Below are positions 1 to 8,944 of a DNA stretch of 64,000 bases, piece after piece. Within the stretch, counting starts at the first letter, position 1. Each line of letters starts with the position of its first letter. The translations under genes and the position numbers were made by a program. Source of the stretch: JAUWVG01 sp964633715 (GTDB taxonomy: Bacteria; Acidobacteriota; Aminicenantia; Aminicenantales; Aminicenantaceae); the NCBI GenBank assembly GCA_964633715.1, contig CAZWHQ010000011.1, positions 1 to 64,000 of the forward strand, read 5' to 3'. Below the pieces are notes generated by a model that was given only the letters and a program-made list of their open reading frames with translations, had not been told where the DNA came from and did no database searches.

Positions 1-4
1 TCAT
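1..4 (-). CDS. first codon of a leftward gene cut by the window edge
   Basis: Read on the minus strand, an ATG occupies 4-2 and is preceded by a perfect AGGAGG Shine-Dalgarno (10-15 on the plus strand) at a 5-base spacing. A matching sigma70-type promoter lies upstream at 169-198. Only the start codon is inside the window, so nothing can be said about the product, except that it is divergent from the ATPase gene at 379 and shares its control region. Confidence 0.5.
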
Positions 5-168
5 TTTTTCCTCCTAAAAAAAATAAATTTTAGTACCAGTTTTAAATTTTATTGTTTCCCCCATATAGGCATCACCCCCTCGTTGCTGAACGCATAAAAG
101 AAAATAATCCGTTCTGACATAAAATCATCTTGCCCCGCTAAAGGCTCATTTTCTCAACGAGAAATTCA

Positions 169-198
169 AATATATCTATTTAAAAATGGGATTGTCAA
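169..198 (-). promoter_or_regulatory. sigma70-type promoter for the leftward gene
   Basis: On the minus strand TTGACA (193-198) is followed after 18 bases by TATATT (169-174), five of six matches to the -10 consensus. This predicts a leader of about 155 bases before the ATG at position 4. The sequence overlapping the -35 (ATTGTCA, 191-197) also matches one half of the palindromes just upstream. Confidence 0.5.
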
Positions 199-214
199 GC
201 CCTATTTTTTTATT

Positions 215-262
215 TGACAATCATTGTCATTAAACTCCGCAAAATAGTGACAATTTTTGTCA
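215..262. promoter_or_regulatory. paired palindromic operators (TGACAAnnnTTGTCA)
   Basis: Two 15-bp palindromes are visible: TGACAATCATTGTCA at 215-229 and TGACAATTTTTGTCA at 248-262. Their centres (222 and 255) are 33 bp apart, about three helical turns, so both would face the same side of the DNA. The first has the 7-1-7 form seen in Fur-family operators (TGATAATnATTATCA type), with C/G replacing T/A at the fourth position of each arm. They lie between the two divergent promoters. The regulator itself is not in the visible sequence. Confidence 0.55.
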
Positions 263-312
263 TTTTGCTACAAAATTGCGAAAATAAGACAGGTTATGCA
301 GGCCAGGCCCCG

Positions 313-341
313 TTGACAGGGGGGAGGGTTTTGCATACAAT
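313..341 (+). promoter_or_regulatory. sigma70-type promoter for the 379-6044 gene set
   Basis: TTGACA at 313-318 is followed after exactly 17 bases by TACAAT at 336-341. Transcription would start near 348, about 30 bases before the ATG at 379. No good Shine-Dalgarno precedes that ATG. Confidence 0.55.
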
Positions 342-378
342 TCTGTTTACTTAAACGGTAAAATTTTCAACATAAATA

Positions 379-1197
379 ATGTACGAAGAGTACTGGGGCC
401 TCAAAGAAAAACCATTCCAGAACACCCCCGATCCGCGCTTTGTCTATCTTTCTGAGCAGCACTTGGAAGCTGCCGCTCTTTTGATCTATGCCATTAAGGA
501 AAACAAAGGCGCCGCCATGCTTACGGGCGAATACGGCTGCGGCAAAACAGTGATCAGCCGCCTTATTTTCGAGATCCTCCCAAGAAACATCTTTGATTTT
601 GCCATCGTGACCAACCCGCAGCTCAATCCCGCTGAAATGCTGAGGGAAATCTGTTTTCAATTTTCAATTAAAACTTCTTCCTCGCCAAGCAAAAATGAAC
701 TCCTCGAAGCCCTCAATGATCGTTTCTACTCCAACCTCCATGGGGGCAAGCACACCATCATTATTGTCGACGAGGCCCAAACCATACTGGATCCCCTCAC
801 GTTCGAAGAGGTCCGTCTTCTTCTCAACGTTCAGCTCAATGACCGTTTCTTGACAACGCTTCTCCTCTTCGGCCAGACCCAACTCCAAGAGAAGATTAAA
901 AATTTTAGACAGATCAACCAGAGAATCGTCCTTAAATATCACATCGACGAGCTGGGGAAAGTCGATACTGAAAAATATGTCAATTACAGGCTTCATGTCG
1001 CTGGGGCAAGAAGAAAAATTTTCACTTACGAAGCCCTCCGGCTTATTTGGGAGAGTTCAGGAGGAATCCCCCGGGTGATCAATGCCATAGCCGATTGGTG
1101 CCTGCTCCTCGGCTATTCAAGACTTAATGAACGTATTGATGAGCAGACTGCAATAAAAGCGTCTGCAGATTTAGGATATAGCATCCCAGATATTTAA
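379..1197 (+). CDS. ExeA/GspA-like AAA+ ATPase
   Basis: A 272-residue P-loop ATPase of the AAA_22/ExeA type. The N-terminus (Tyr-rich start with the KPFQNTPDPRFVYLS stretch) is typical of ExeA/MshM-like proteins linked to type II secretion or type IV pilus assembly. Walker A is GEYGCGKT (about residues 50-57) and Walker B is IIIVDEAQ (about 127-134). It stops after the AAA+ region and lacks the periplasmic peptidoglycan-binding domain of full-length ExeA; no membrane segment is evident, so it is probably cytoplasmic. The hydantoinase GTG follows after 9 bases, suggesting one transcript although the functions look unrelated. Family assignment is firm, cellular role is not. Confidence 0.8.
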   Translation: MYEEYWGLKEKPFQNTPDPRFVYLSEQHLEAAALLIYAIKENKGAAMLTGEYGCGKTVISRLIFEILPRNIFDFAIVTNPQLNPAEMLREICFQFSIKTSSSPSKNELLEALNDRFYSNLHGGKHTIIIVDEAQTILDPLTFEEVRLLLNVQLNDRFLTTLLLFGQTQLQEKIKNFRQINQRIVLKYHIDELGKVDTEKYVNYRLHVAGARRKIFTYEALRLIWESSGGIPRVINAIADWCLLLGYSRLNERIDEQTAIKASADLGYSIPDI

Positions 1198-1206
1198 ACA
1201 TCGGCT

Positions 1207-2589
1207 GTGACACAACCACAAACAACACTCATAAGAGGGGGGAGGGTTGTAACACCTCAAGAGATATCCGTTCAAGATATCCTTATTCAGGGAGAACACA
1301 TCGCAGAGATAGGAAACCTTATAGATTATAAGGCCGACCGAAAATTCGACGCCCGAGGCCTCCTTGTTTTTCCCGGGGCTGTTGATACCCATGTCCATTT
1401 TAACGACTCCTTCATGAACACAGTCAGTGTCCATGACTTCTATTCAGGCACTCTGGCTGCCGCTTACGGAGGCGTTACGTCCATCATCGATTTTGCAAAC
1501 CAGCAAAAAGGCCAATCCCTTCAGGAAACCCTTGTCCACAAAAAAGCTGAGGCCCAAGGACAAGCACTCGTCGACTGGGGTATTCACCCCGTGATCACCG
1601 ACCCCACACCCCAAACTCTTTCAGAAATCCCGCAAATGGTCAAAGGAGGAGCCCCCACTATCAAATGCTACATGACTTACCGGCAAGAAGGACTTTTAAT
1701 AGAGGATGAAAAACTCAAGCTTATTCTTGCCGCTCTTGGGAAAGCCGGTGGAAAACTTTTGGTCCATGCCGAAGACAACGAAACAATCGAAAAGAATGTC
1801 TCGGCGATCCTTAAATCAGGGCAGACAAAACCCATCTTTCATGCACAAAGCCGTCCGGTCGAAGCAGAGACACGGGCAATCGAGCGGGCTATTCACATGA
1901 CCAGGGAAACGGACAGCAGGCTATTTATAGTCCATATGGCCTCAGATAAAGGCATCGAACTGGTACATCAAGCTCAAAAGGATGGACTTCATGTTCATGC
2001 CGAGACATGCACACACTATCTTATATTTACGGATTTTCAACTCGAACGAGAAGACGGCATCAAATGGATCTGCTCCCCCCCATTGAGAAATTCCCGGATA
2101 CAAGATAAATTATGGGAGGGACTTAAAGACGGAAGGATTTCTATGGTCAGTTCAGATGACGCCGCCTATTCTTGGGAAGCCAAACTTATGGGCGTTTCCA
2201 GGTTTGATAAATGCCCCAATGGCATTCCTGGCATCGAGCCGCGTCTAAACATCCTCTATTCTGAAGGTGTGGTCAAAGGGAAGCTTTCTCTCCAGAGGTT
2301 CGTTGAAGTTGTGTCTGCTCAACCTGCTCGACTCTTTGGGCTGGCTCCACAAAAAGGATACTTGACCAAAGGGTCTGATGCCGATATTGTGCTCTTTGAC
2401 CCCTCTAAAGTTTGGATAATGGGAAAGGCAACTCATCATATGGCTACCAACTGGTCGGCTTATGAAGGTTTTAAAATCACCGGGAAAATCGAAAAAGTTT
2501 TTTCCCGTGGAGAGTTGATTGTAGACGGTGGGTTCTGTTCTGCTCAGAAAGGAAGAGGCCGTTATCTTCACCGCAAACTCAAAGACTGA
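1207..2589 (+). CDS. dihydropyrimidinase / D-hydantoinase family amidohydrolase
   Basis: A 460-residue cyclic-amidase of the amidohydrolase superfamily that would open hydantoin or dihydropyrimidine rings. The full binuclear metal set is visible: HVH (H62, H64), the lysine that becomes carboxylated (K153 in TIKCYMTY), H187, H243 and D317. The start is GTG with no clear Shine-Dalgarno, 9 bases after the ATPase stop. A PLP decarboxylase follows after 3 bases, and a racemase of the hydantoin type lies further downstream, which supports a hydantoin-like substrate. No N-carbamoyl amino acid amidohydrolase is visible in the window. Allantoinase or another cyclic amidase is possible. Confidence 0.87.
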   Translation: MTQPQTTLIRGGRVVTPQEISVQDILIQGEHIAEIGNLIDYKADRKFDARGLLVFPGAVDTHVHFNDSFMNTVSVHDFYSGTLAAAYGGVTSIIDFANQQKGQSLQETLVHKKAEAQGQALVDWGIHPVITDPTPQTLSEIPQMVKGGAPTIKCYMTYRQEGLLIEDEKLKLILAALGKAGGKLLVHAEDNETIEKNVSAILKSGQTKPIFHAQSRPVEAETRAIERAIHMTRETDSRLFIVHMASDKGIELVHQAQKDGLHVHAETCTHYLIFTDFQLEREDGIKWICSPPLRNSRIQDKLWEGLKDGRISMVSSDDAAYSWEAKLMGVSRFDKCPNGIPGIEPRLNILYSEGVVKGKLSLQRFVEVVSAQPARLFGLAPQKGYLTKGSDADIVLFDPSKVWIMGKATHHMATNWSAYEGFKITGKIEKVFSRGELIVDGGFCSAQKGRGRYLHRKLKD

Positions 2590-2592
2590 CAC

Positions 2593-3987
2593 ATGAAAAA
2601 AAAGAAAGAGTCCAATCCAATATACTCAGGTGCCCCTCCCGATCTGGTAGAAAAAGATCTAAAATCCCTCGTTGATTTTCAAGAGAGAAGCATTCCGCTG
2701 GACACCCTACAAAAGCAGATCGAAAACAAACTTATCCCCCATCTGATGAACTATGACAGGCCTGAATTTCAATCCATGTTTAACGCCTTCCCGGAAGAGG
2801 GAGCTCGTTTAGGAGCTAAAATCGCTCTGGATTTTAACCAGGGTGTGACCAACTGGCAGGTCTCTCCGGGAGGAGCGATGCTGGAAGAGCTCTGCTGCCA
2901 GGCTTTATGCCGCTTATTTGATCTGGCCCCCGGATCGGATGCCACATTTATGTATTGTGGAACGTATGCCAACCAGCAGGCTCTCTACATGGCCCTGCAC
3001 AGACAAGCTGAAAAAGAGGGATTTGATCTCTCTTATGATGGAATAAAAGGTTTTTATGATCCCGGGAGTCTTGCTGTATTGGCCTCAAGTGACGCCCATT
3101 TTTCCCTTCGCCACGGGGTGCGGACGCTGGGACTTGGTGATCAAAGCCTCATTCCGATCCCAGTCGATAAAAACCGTCATATGGATGTGTCCCTCCTGGA
3201 AAAAACAATCCATAACCTGAAAGATACACGGAAGATATTCTGTGTCACTGCCACAGCCGGCACAACATCCACTGGATCGGTCGATCCAATTGAAGCCATC
3301 GCCAATGTGTGTGCGGAGCATAAAATTTGGCTTCATGTCGATGGGGCCTATGGATTGGCCTACTGCCTTGTGCCGGAATGGAAACACCTCTACAAGGGAA
3401 TTGAACTTGCCGATTCTGTCTCCTGGGATCCTCATAAACAGATGCGTGTAGCCATTCCCAGCTCCCTTTTTTTCGTGAGACAAGGGGACAACTTCAAAAG
3501 AATGACCATTCACGGGGACTACTTTAACAGGCAGGAGGAGTCCACCCCTTCCCCGGGATTAAAATCTCCCCCCACAACACGCCCGCTTTCAGCCCTTGCT
3601 CTTGTTTGCTCTCTCAAACACATGGGTATGAAAAAAACAATGAAGGTTTTAAAATCACCACTCCAAACAATCAAACAAATCTTCCTCTATTTGCAGGAAC
3701 AAGAGGATTTTGAACTGGTGCACAAACCCGATACAGGCATCCTCTGTCTGCGTATCAGCCCCAAAGGATTCCCGCAAAAACACCTCGATGAACTACAGGA
3801 TTTTGTCTACAAGCAGATTCTGGCGGATGGCCAAAGAACGATCTCTATCACACGTCTCGACAACAAAACATACCTGCGGCTTGTCGCCATTTCTCCTCAT
3901 GTAACAGAAGAGGCCGTTATTGAAACTATTTCCGTCATCAGAACAACCGCTCAAAAGCTATGGAAAAAATACTGGATTACGCCTTAA
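2593..3987 (+). CDS. group II PLP-dependent decarboxylase
   Basis: A 464-residue fold-type I PLP enzyme of the group II decarboxylase family (glutamate, aromatic amino acid, diaminobutyrate and cysteine-sulfinate decarboxylases). Visible hallmarks are the aromatic-stacking histidine (H169 in DAHFS), the TAGTTSTGSVDPI stretch, the PLP-ring aspartate in HVDGAYG (D250) and the Schiff-base lysine in SWDPHKQM (K282). It follows the hydantoinase after 3 bases and its last codons overlap the symporter start at 3960. Substrate cannot be read from the sequence; context suggests an amino acid released from, or imported with, the hydantoin route. Confidence 0.85.
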   Translation: MKKKKESNPIYSGAPPDLVEKDLKSLVDFQERSIPLDTLQKQIENKLIPHLMNYDRPEFQSMFNAFPEEGARLGAKIALDFNQGVTNWQVSPGGAMLEELCCQALCRLFDLAPGSDATFMYCGTYANQQALYMALHRQAEKEGFDLSYDGIKGFYDPGSLAVLASSDAHFSLRHGVRTLGLGDQSLIPIPVDKNRHMDVSLLEKTIHNLKDTRKIFCVTATAGTTSTGSVDPIEAIANVCAEHKIWLHVDGAYGLAYCLVPEWKHLYKGIELADSVSWDPHKQMRVAIPSSLFFVRQGDNFKRMTIHGDYFNRQEESTPSPGLKSPPTTRPLSALALVCSLKHMGMKKTMKVLKSPLQTIKQIFLYLQEQEDFELVHKPDTGILCLRISPKGFPQKHLDELQDFVYKQILADGQRTISITRLDNKTYLRLVAISPHVTEEAVIETISVIRTTAQKLWKKYWITP

Positions 3988-5320
3988 GGATACGCGATAT
4001 CCTCTGGGGGCCGTGGACATTGATTTTTATTGCCGCGGTTGCCGTGTATTTCACTTTCAAGACAGGTTTTTTTCAGGTGAGGCAGTTTCGTCTGATCTGG
4101 TTTAACACCTTCGGGAATATTTTCAAAAAATCGGATAAAACGGGCCGGGGAAAGATGACCCCATTCCAGGCCACAACCACGGCTCTTGCCAGTACCGTAG
4201 GCATGGGAAATATTGCCGGTGTCGCCACGGCTCTATCGGTAGGAGGTCCAGGGGCTATTTTGTGGATGTGGATCCTGGCTCTTTTAGGAATGATGACAAA
4301 AACCGCAGAGATCACACTGGCTGTCCATTACAGAGAAGTTGACGAAAAGGGAAATCTCCACGGCGGTCCCATGTTTTACATTAAAAAGGCTTTGGGATGG
4401 AGCTTTTTGGCCAAATTGTTCAGTATCGGCGTTCTGATCAATGCTCTTCTGACAGCCACTCTCATCCAAAGTCACACCGTCGGACGCGCTTTTTTATCCA
4501 GTTACACATTAAATCCCTACATCATCACAGGAATCATGGCTGTGATTACAGGAGTTGTGATCATCGGGGGCATCTCAAGTATCGGCCAATTCTGTGAAAA
4601 ACTTGTTCCCCTAATGTCTGTCATCTACTTCTCAGCCGGACTGGCTATCTTTTTTATCAATTTCCAAGAAATTCCTGAAGTCTTTGCCCTTATATTTAAA
4701 CACGCCTTATCCCCAGCCCCTGTGGCTGGAGGATTTGCGGGGGCTACAGTTGCCAAAGCCATACAGACGGGGATGTCGCGGGGCATGCTTTCAAATGAGG
4801 CAGGATTAGGAACAGCACCCATGGCCCATGCCACAGCCAACACTGAACATCCTTTTAAGCAGGGAATCTGGGGGGCTTTTGAAGTCTTTGTCGACACTCT
4901 GGTTATCTGTACCATCACTTCGTTTGCAATCCTCTCAACAGGAGTACTCTCCAGCGGGGAATCCGGCATTGAGCTTGTTATGGCCGCTTTTTCGGGCGTT
5001 TTTTCCCAAAACCTGGGCAATGCACTCCTCTCAATATCCATTCTGACATTCTGCCTCACCACACAGATCGGCTTTTTCATCTATTACGAAAATGCTGTCA
5101 CCCACGTCTTTGGGAAAAGGGCCATAACTTATTTAAAGTGGTTTTACCTCCTACCCGGAGTGGCCTTTGCCGGCGTGGCCCATGTGGACAAACTCTGGGT
5201 TTTTGCCGATATTTCAGTTGCCGTGTGTTCTCTCCCGAATTTAATAGCCATTTTAGCTTTGAGCAGCGCTTTTTTTAAGCTGATGAAGGATTATCTGGAG
5301 GGCCGCAATCAATTCTCAAC
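3960..5320 (+). CDS. sodium:alanine symporter family (AGCS) transporter, 3' end lost in gap
   Basis: About 453 residues of an AGCS-type Na+/amino acid symporter. Family signatures include the GNIAGVATAL stretch, the GGPMFYIKKALGW segment and the SNEAGLGTAPMAHA motif, with around ten hydrophobic segments. The start ATG lies 28 bases inside the decarboxylase gene. The reading frame runs into a run of 100 N at 5321, close to the usual end of the family (450-480 residues), so only the C-terminal tail is missing. It would import an amino acid for the neighbouring enzymes; the exact substrate is unknown. Confidence 0.88.
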
Positions 5321-5420
5321 NNNNNNNNNNNNNNNNNNNNNNNNNNNNNNNNNNNNNNNNNNNNNNNNNNNNNNNNNNNNNNNNNNNNNNNNNNNNNNNN
5401 NNNNNNNNNNNNNNNNNNNN
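5321..5420. other. assembly gap (100 N)
   Basis: Exactly 100 N, the placeholder length commonly used for scaffold joins of unknown size. The symporter frame and the racemase frame happen to be in register across it, giving one false continuous reading frame of 694 codons. The real distance, and any gene lying in it, cannot be known from this sequence. Confidence 0.98.
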
Positions 5421-6044
5421 GCTAAGACAGCCGTGGATTTTGCAGGGGCGAGATATGAGGTCGTTTGCCTGCCGACACCTGGTGCTCCAGAATTTATCGA
5501 AACGTACGAGGATGTTTCCCAAACCGCTCCAGGTATGATCCGACTCCTCAGAGAAAACGAAGAGGATTTCGATGGATTCATCATTGCCTGCCACAGCGAT
5601 CCCAACATAGATGTGATGAAAGAAATCACTTCAAAGCCCGTGGTCGGCATCGGAGAAGCTTCAATGAAAATCGCCTCCATGTTGGGACACAAGTTTTCAG
5701 TTATCTCCGATTCAATCCACTCCATTCCCAACAAAGAGGATCTGGCCAGAAAATATCATTTGGAAAGAGCCCTCGCCTCGGTTAGGGCGCCTCAGGAAAC
5801 AAAACAAAAGGACAACGAAAAAACCATATATATTGAAGTGGCCAGAAAAGCAGTCGAAAAAGACGCTGCAGAAGTACTCGTCCTGGGATGTGCTGGATTA
5901 ACTGGCCTAGATAAATCCTTACAAGCTGCAGCGGGTGCTCCTGTCTTAGATGGAATCATCTGCGCCCTTATTATTGTCTCCGGCTTAATCCAATACGGCA
6001 TCTCCACCAGCAAAATCCAAAAGTACAATCCTCATGGAGATTGA
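5421..6044 (+). CDS. Asp/Glu/hydantoin racemase family protein, 5' end lost in gap
   Basis: The last 207 residues of a cofactor-independent racemase of the Asp/Glu/hydantoin family. Both catalytic cysteines remain: IIACHSDPN near the start of the visible part and VLGCAGLTGL in the C-terminal half, with the PVVGIGEAS segment between them. Full-length hydantoin racemases have about 230-250 residues, so roughly 30 N-terminal residues are missing. Its place downstream of a hydantoinase and a symporter favours hydantoin racemase over aspartate racemase. The stop at 6044 is followed by 45 bases before the next ATG. Confidence 0.82.
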   Translation, partial: AKTAVDFAGARYEVVCLPTPGAPEFIETYEDVSQTAPGMIRLLRENEEDFDGFIIACHSDPNIDVMKEITSKPVVGIGEASMKIASMLGHKFSVISDSIHSIPNKEDLARKYHLERALASVRAPQETKQKDNEKTIYIEVARKAVEKDAAEVLVLGCAGLTGLDKSLQAAAGAPVLDGIICALIIVSGLIQYGISTSKIQKYNPHGD

Positions 6045-6089
6045 GATTAAAGAAAGTAAAAACAATTATTCTAAAAATTGGAGGGAAAA

Positions 6090-7856
6090 ATGGTTAGTAA
6101 AAGTCTAAAAGAAAATGGATTTATATTCTTATCTTTGATTATTGCGGTTTTCTTTTTAAATTCCTGTCAGAAGGGGGGACAGAATAGGGCCGCAAAATTC
6201 AGCTTCAGCCTATCCTTTTCTGAATCACTCAGTCAAGAACCTCTCGACGGCCGGATGCTTTTAATGATTTCTAAAGACGACAGCCAGGAACCGCGTTTTC
6301 AAATTGGAGATGGACCCAACACTCAGCTTATCTTTGGAATAGATGTCTATGGTCTCAAACCTGGTAATGCCGCTCTTTTTGACGAGAGTGTTTTTGGCTA
6401 TCCTGTACCCCGTATCTCCGAAATCCCACCCGGCACTTACATCATTCAAGGATTATTAAACCAATACGAAACCTTCCTTCGTGCGGATGGACACACAGTC
6501 AAACTTCCTATGGATAAGGGAGAAGGGCAACACTGGAACCGGAAGCCAGGCAACTTCTACAGCACCCCACAAAAGGTCACTATAAATCCAGCTGAAGACA
6601 AGATGCTCACTGTCCTCCTCGATCAAAAAATTCCTCCCATTCCCGATCCTCCCGAGACAAAATACATCAAACACATAAAAATTCAGAGCCAACTTCTGAC
6701 AGAATTTTGGGGAAGGCCTATGTTTCTTGGCGCCCACATTCTTCTTCCCGAAGGATTTGACAGGCATCCAGAATCCCGTTATCCACTGGTGATCAACCAC
6801 GGACACTTCCCCTACACCTTCAGCGGCTTTCGGGAAACTCCCCCGGATCCAGATCTCGAACCAACTTACAGCGAGCGGTTCGATTGGCCGGGATATAACA
6901 AGACCGTGCAGGAATATGCCTACAAGTTCTACCAGATGTGGACGGGACCGGATTTTCCTCGCTTTCTGATCATCCAAATTCAACACGCCAATCCCTACTA
7001 TGATGATTCCTATGCCGTCAATTCGGCAAATGTGGGTCCATATGGCGATGCCATCACGTATGAATTGATCCCCTATATCGAAGAACAATTTCGAGGAATT
7101 GGCGAAGGCTGGGCCCGTTTCCTCTATGGCGGATCCACTGGTGGTTGGGAAGCCCTAGCGGCTCAAGTTTTTTACCCTGACGAGTACAACGGTTGTTATG
7201 CCGCTTGCCCGGATCCGATTGATTTCCGCGCCTACACGCTCGTTAACATCTACGAAGATAAAAACGCCTATTACATCGACGGCACATGGAAAAAAACCAG
7301 ACGCCCGGGGAACAGGAATTATCTGGGACAGATCAGCACCACTCTAGAAGACATGAATTTTAGAGAGCTCGTCATCGGAACTCATTCTCGATCCGGAGAT
7401 CAATGGGACATCTGGCAGGCAGTTTATTCACCGGTTGGCCAAGACGGATATCCAAAACCTATCTGGAACAAGCTGACCGGTGTTATAGACAAAGACGTTG
7501 CCGAATACTGGCGAGAAAACTACGATCTTCGTTATATCCTCGAGAGAGATTGGGGGAAAATCGGCCCTAAACTCAAAGATAAAATCCATATCTATTGTGG
7601 GGACATGGATACTTACTATTTGAATAATGCTGTTTATCTGACAGAGGAATTCCTCGAGAACACAAAGGATCCCTACTATAGCGGCGAGATCGACTATGGT
7701 GACCGCGCCGAACACTGCTGGAACGGGGATCACACCCAGCCAAACGCCATTTCACGTCTGCGCTACCACCAGATGTTCGCCCCCAAGATCGTTGAGCGCA
7801 TCCTCAAGTCCGCTCCCAGGGGTGCTGACCTCAATTCTTGGCGTTATTCAAAATAG
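6090..7856 (+). CDS. lipoprotein with alpha/beta-hydrolase (esterase-like) domain
   Basis: A 588-residue exported protein. I place the start at ATG 6090 because GGAGGG sits at 6080-6085; the in-frame TTG at 6078 overlaps that site. The N-terminus is a lipoprotein signal with lipobox LNSC (C26), followed by a hydrophilic linker. The middle and C-terminal parts look like a putative esterase: a nucleophile-elbow motif GGSTGGW, an upstream VINHG strand, and late Asp and His candidates (GDMDTYY, AEHCWNGDHTQ). It probably acts at the envelope on an ester or peptide; the substrate is unknown. It may share the upstream transcript or have its own. Confidence 0.72.
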   Translation: MVSKSLKENGFIFLSLIIAVFFLNSCQKGGQNRAAKFSFSLSFSESLSQEPLDGRMLLMISKDDSQEPRFQIGDGPNTQLIFGIDVYGLKPGNAALFDESVFGYPVPRISEIPPGTYIIQGLLNQYETFLRADGHTVKLPMDKGEGQHWNRKPGNFYSTPQKVTINPAEDKMLTVLLDQKIPPIPDPPETKYIKHIKIQSQLLTEFWGRPMFLGAHILLPEGFDRHPESRYPLVINHGHFPYTFSGFRETPPDPDLEPTYSERFDWPGYNKTVQEYAYKFYQMWTGPDFPRFLIIQIQHANPYYDDSYAVNSANVGPYGDAITYELIPYIEEQFRGIGEGWARFLYGGSTGGWEALAAQVFYPDEYNGCYAACPDPIDFRAYTLVNIYEDKNAYYIDGTWKKTRRPGNRNYLGQISTTLEDMNFRELVIGTHSRSGDQWDIWQAVYSPVGQDGYPKPIWNKLTGVIDKDVAEYWRENYDLRYILERDWGKIGPKLKDKIHIYCGDMDTYYLNNAVYLTEEFLENTKDPYYSGEIDYGDRAEHCWNGDHTQPNAISRLRYHQMFAPKIVERILKSAPRGADLNSWRYSK

Positions 7857-7987
7857 GATTATTTTTTCCTCGTTAGGGGTGAGAAGGGGAATTCAAATAT
7901 CACCCTTGATTTCATCTCCGGCGGCGATTGTACGGCGGGGAAGAGTCTGAGAAGATACCTCCGACACTTAACCTAAAAGGCATAACT

Positions 7988-8914
7988 ATGGCAAAAAAAA
8001 TTCCCCTTATTTCTAAAAGCATGCGCTTTAGACTTTGGGCCGTTATTTTTCTCTCTTCACTCTTCCTCATGTATTCCTCTTTGAGCGATCCATTCATCGA
8101 ATTCTTAGCAAAAATGGGCATTAATCCTGGAGAAAAAGCTATTCTGGCAGTCGGTATGGTTGTCATCCTGTTCATCTCCCTCTTTGGCCTTGGTTTACTC
8201 GAAAAGGCCTACTACTCAAACAAAAGAGGCGATGAAACAAAAACAGGAGAGATGCCCAATAAGAATTCATTCGATGCCGACTCGGGTATTATTCATCAGA
8301 TCCTCAATGAAAAACTTGTCAACCTGCAGGAAAAACTCGATCAGGTCCACCAGCAATCTCATTCGATGAAAGGCGATAACGAAACTCTGGCACAACTGGC
8401 AGCTAAGGATGGTCTCACGGGATTGTACAATCACGCTTATATCAAGGAAAGGTTAAAACAGGAGCTCTACCGCTGTCAGAGGTACAATCATCCACTTAGT
8501 ATCCTGATGATCGACATCGACGATTTCAAATCGCTCAATGACAACTACGGACACGTTGTCGGAGATAAAGTTCTTAAAACTCTATCCATGCTGATGCAGG
8601 AAATCATCAGGCCATCCGACATCATCGGGCGCTACGGTGGAGAGGAATTTCTCGTTATCCTTCCTCAAACAAACAGTGAAAATTCATGGGCGGTGGCCGA
8701 ACGCATCCGGGAGAATATCGAATATTATGAATTCGAAGTCCACCCTTCAAAAAATAGCATTTCTCAGGTTACGGTAAGTATCGGTCTCTGCGCTTTTCCC
8801 GATCATGGTCTGACTCCCGAAGATTTGATCGCCTTTGCAGACGAATCACTCTATACCGCAAAAACTGAAGGAAAGAATAGAGTCACCATTTTCCAGACTG
8901 CTGCTCCTTCATAA
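7988..8914 (+). CDS. membrane-anchored diguanylate cyclase (GGDEF)
   Basis: A 308-residue enzyme predicted to make cyclic di-GMP from two GTP. Two N-terminal membrane segments (about 15-31 and 52-71) enclose a short loop, followed by a probable coiled coil (100-140) and a GGDEF domain beginning at DGLTGLYN. The active-site motif is GGEEF (217-221), a functional variant, and an inhibitory I-site RPSD sits exactly five residues before it, so product feedback is expected. The ATG at 7988 is chosen because the extra upstream codons (from 7928) are low-complexity and lack a ribosome site. A HEAT protein and an HD-GYP protein follow on the same strand. Confidence 0.9.
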   Translation: MAKKIPLISKSMRFRLWAVIFLSSLFLMYSSLSDPFIEFLAKMGINPGEKAILAVGMVVILFISLFGLGLLEKAYYSNKRGDETKTGEMPNKNSFDADSGIIHQILNEKLVNLQEKLDQVHQQSHSMKGDNETLAQLAAKDGLTGLYNHAYIKERLKQELYRCQRYNHPLSILMIDIDDFKSLNDNYGHVVGDKVLKTLSMLMQEIIRPSDIIGRYGGEEFLVILPQTNSENSWAVAERIRENIEYYEFEVHPSKNSISQVTVSIGLCAFPDHGLTPEDLIAFADESLYTAKTEGKNRVTIFQTAAPS

Positions 8915-8944
8915 AGGTAAAAAGGAAGAAGAACCAGAATAAAT

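Noticed and set aside
304..318. CAGGCCCC near position 304 as a third transposon end
   Set aside because: Only 8 bases match the transposon repeat core; the rest differs.
664..996. Minus-strand frames opposite the ATPase and similar long antisense frames across the window
   Set aside because: They mirror well-supported genes, show no family motifs and have no ribosome sites.
3960..6044. One continuous 694-residue symporter-racemase protein
   Set aside because: The frame crosses 100 N of unknown true length; the two halves belong to separate families each near normal length.
6078..6092. 15-base identity (TTGGAGGGAAAAATG) with the transposase gene start at 62202-62216
   Set aside because: It is only a shared Shine-Dalgarno plus start codon; the flanks do not match.
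7857..7987. Possible cyclic-di-GMP riboswitch or terminator before the diguanylate cyclase gene
   Set aside because: An 8-bp AGGGGTGA/TCACCCTT pairing exists, but the loop is long, no T-tract follows and the conserved GEMM bases are not seen.
7928..7987. Upstream start for the GGDEF protein
   Set aside because: The added residues are hydrophilic low-complexity before the membrane segment; the ATG at 7988 fits the family better.
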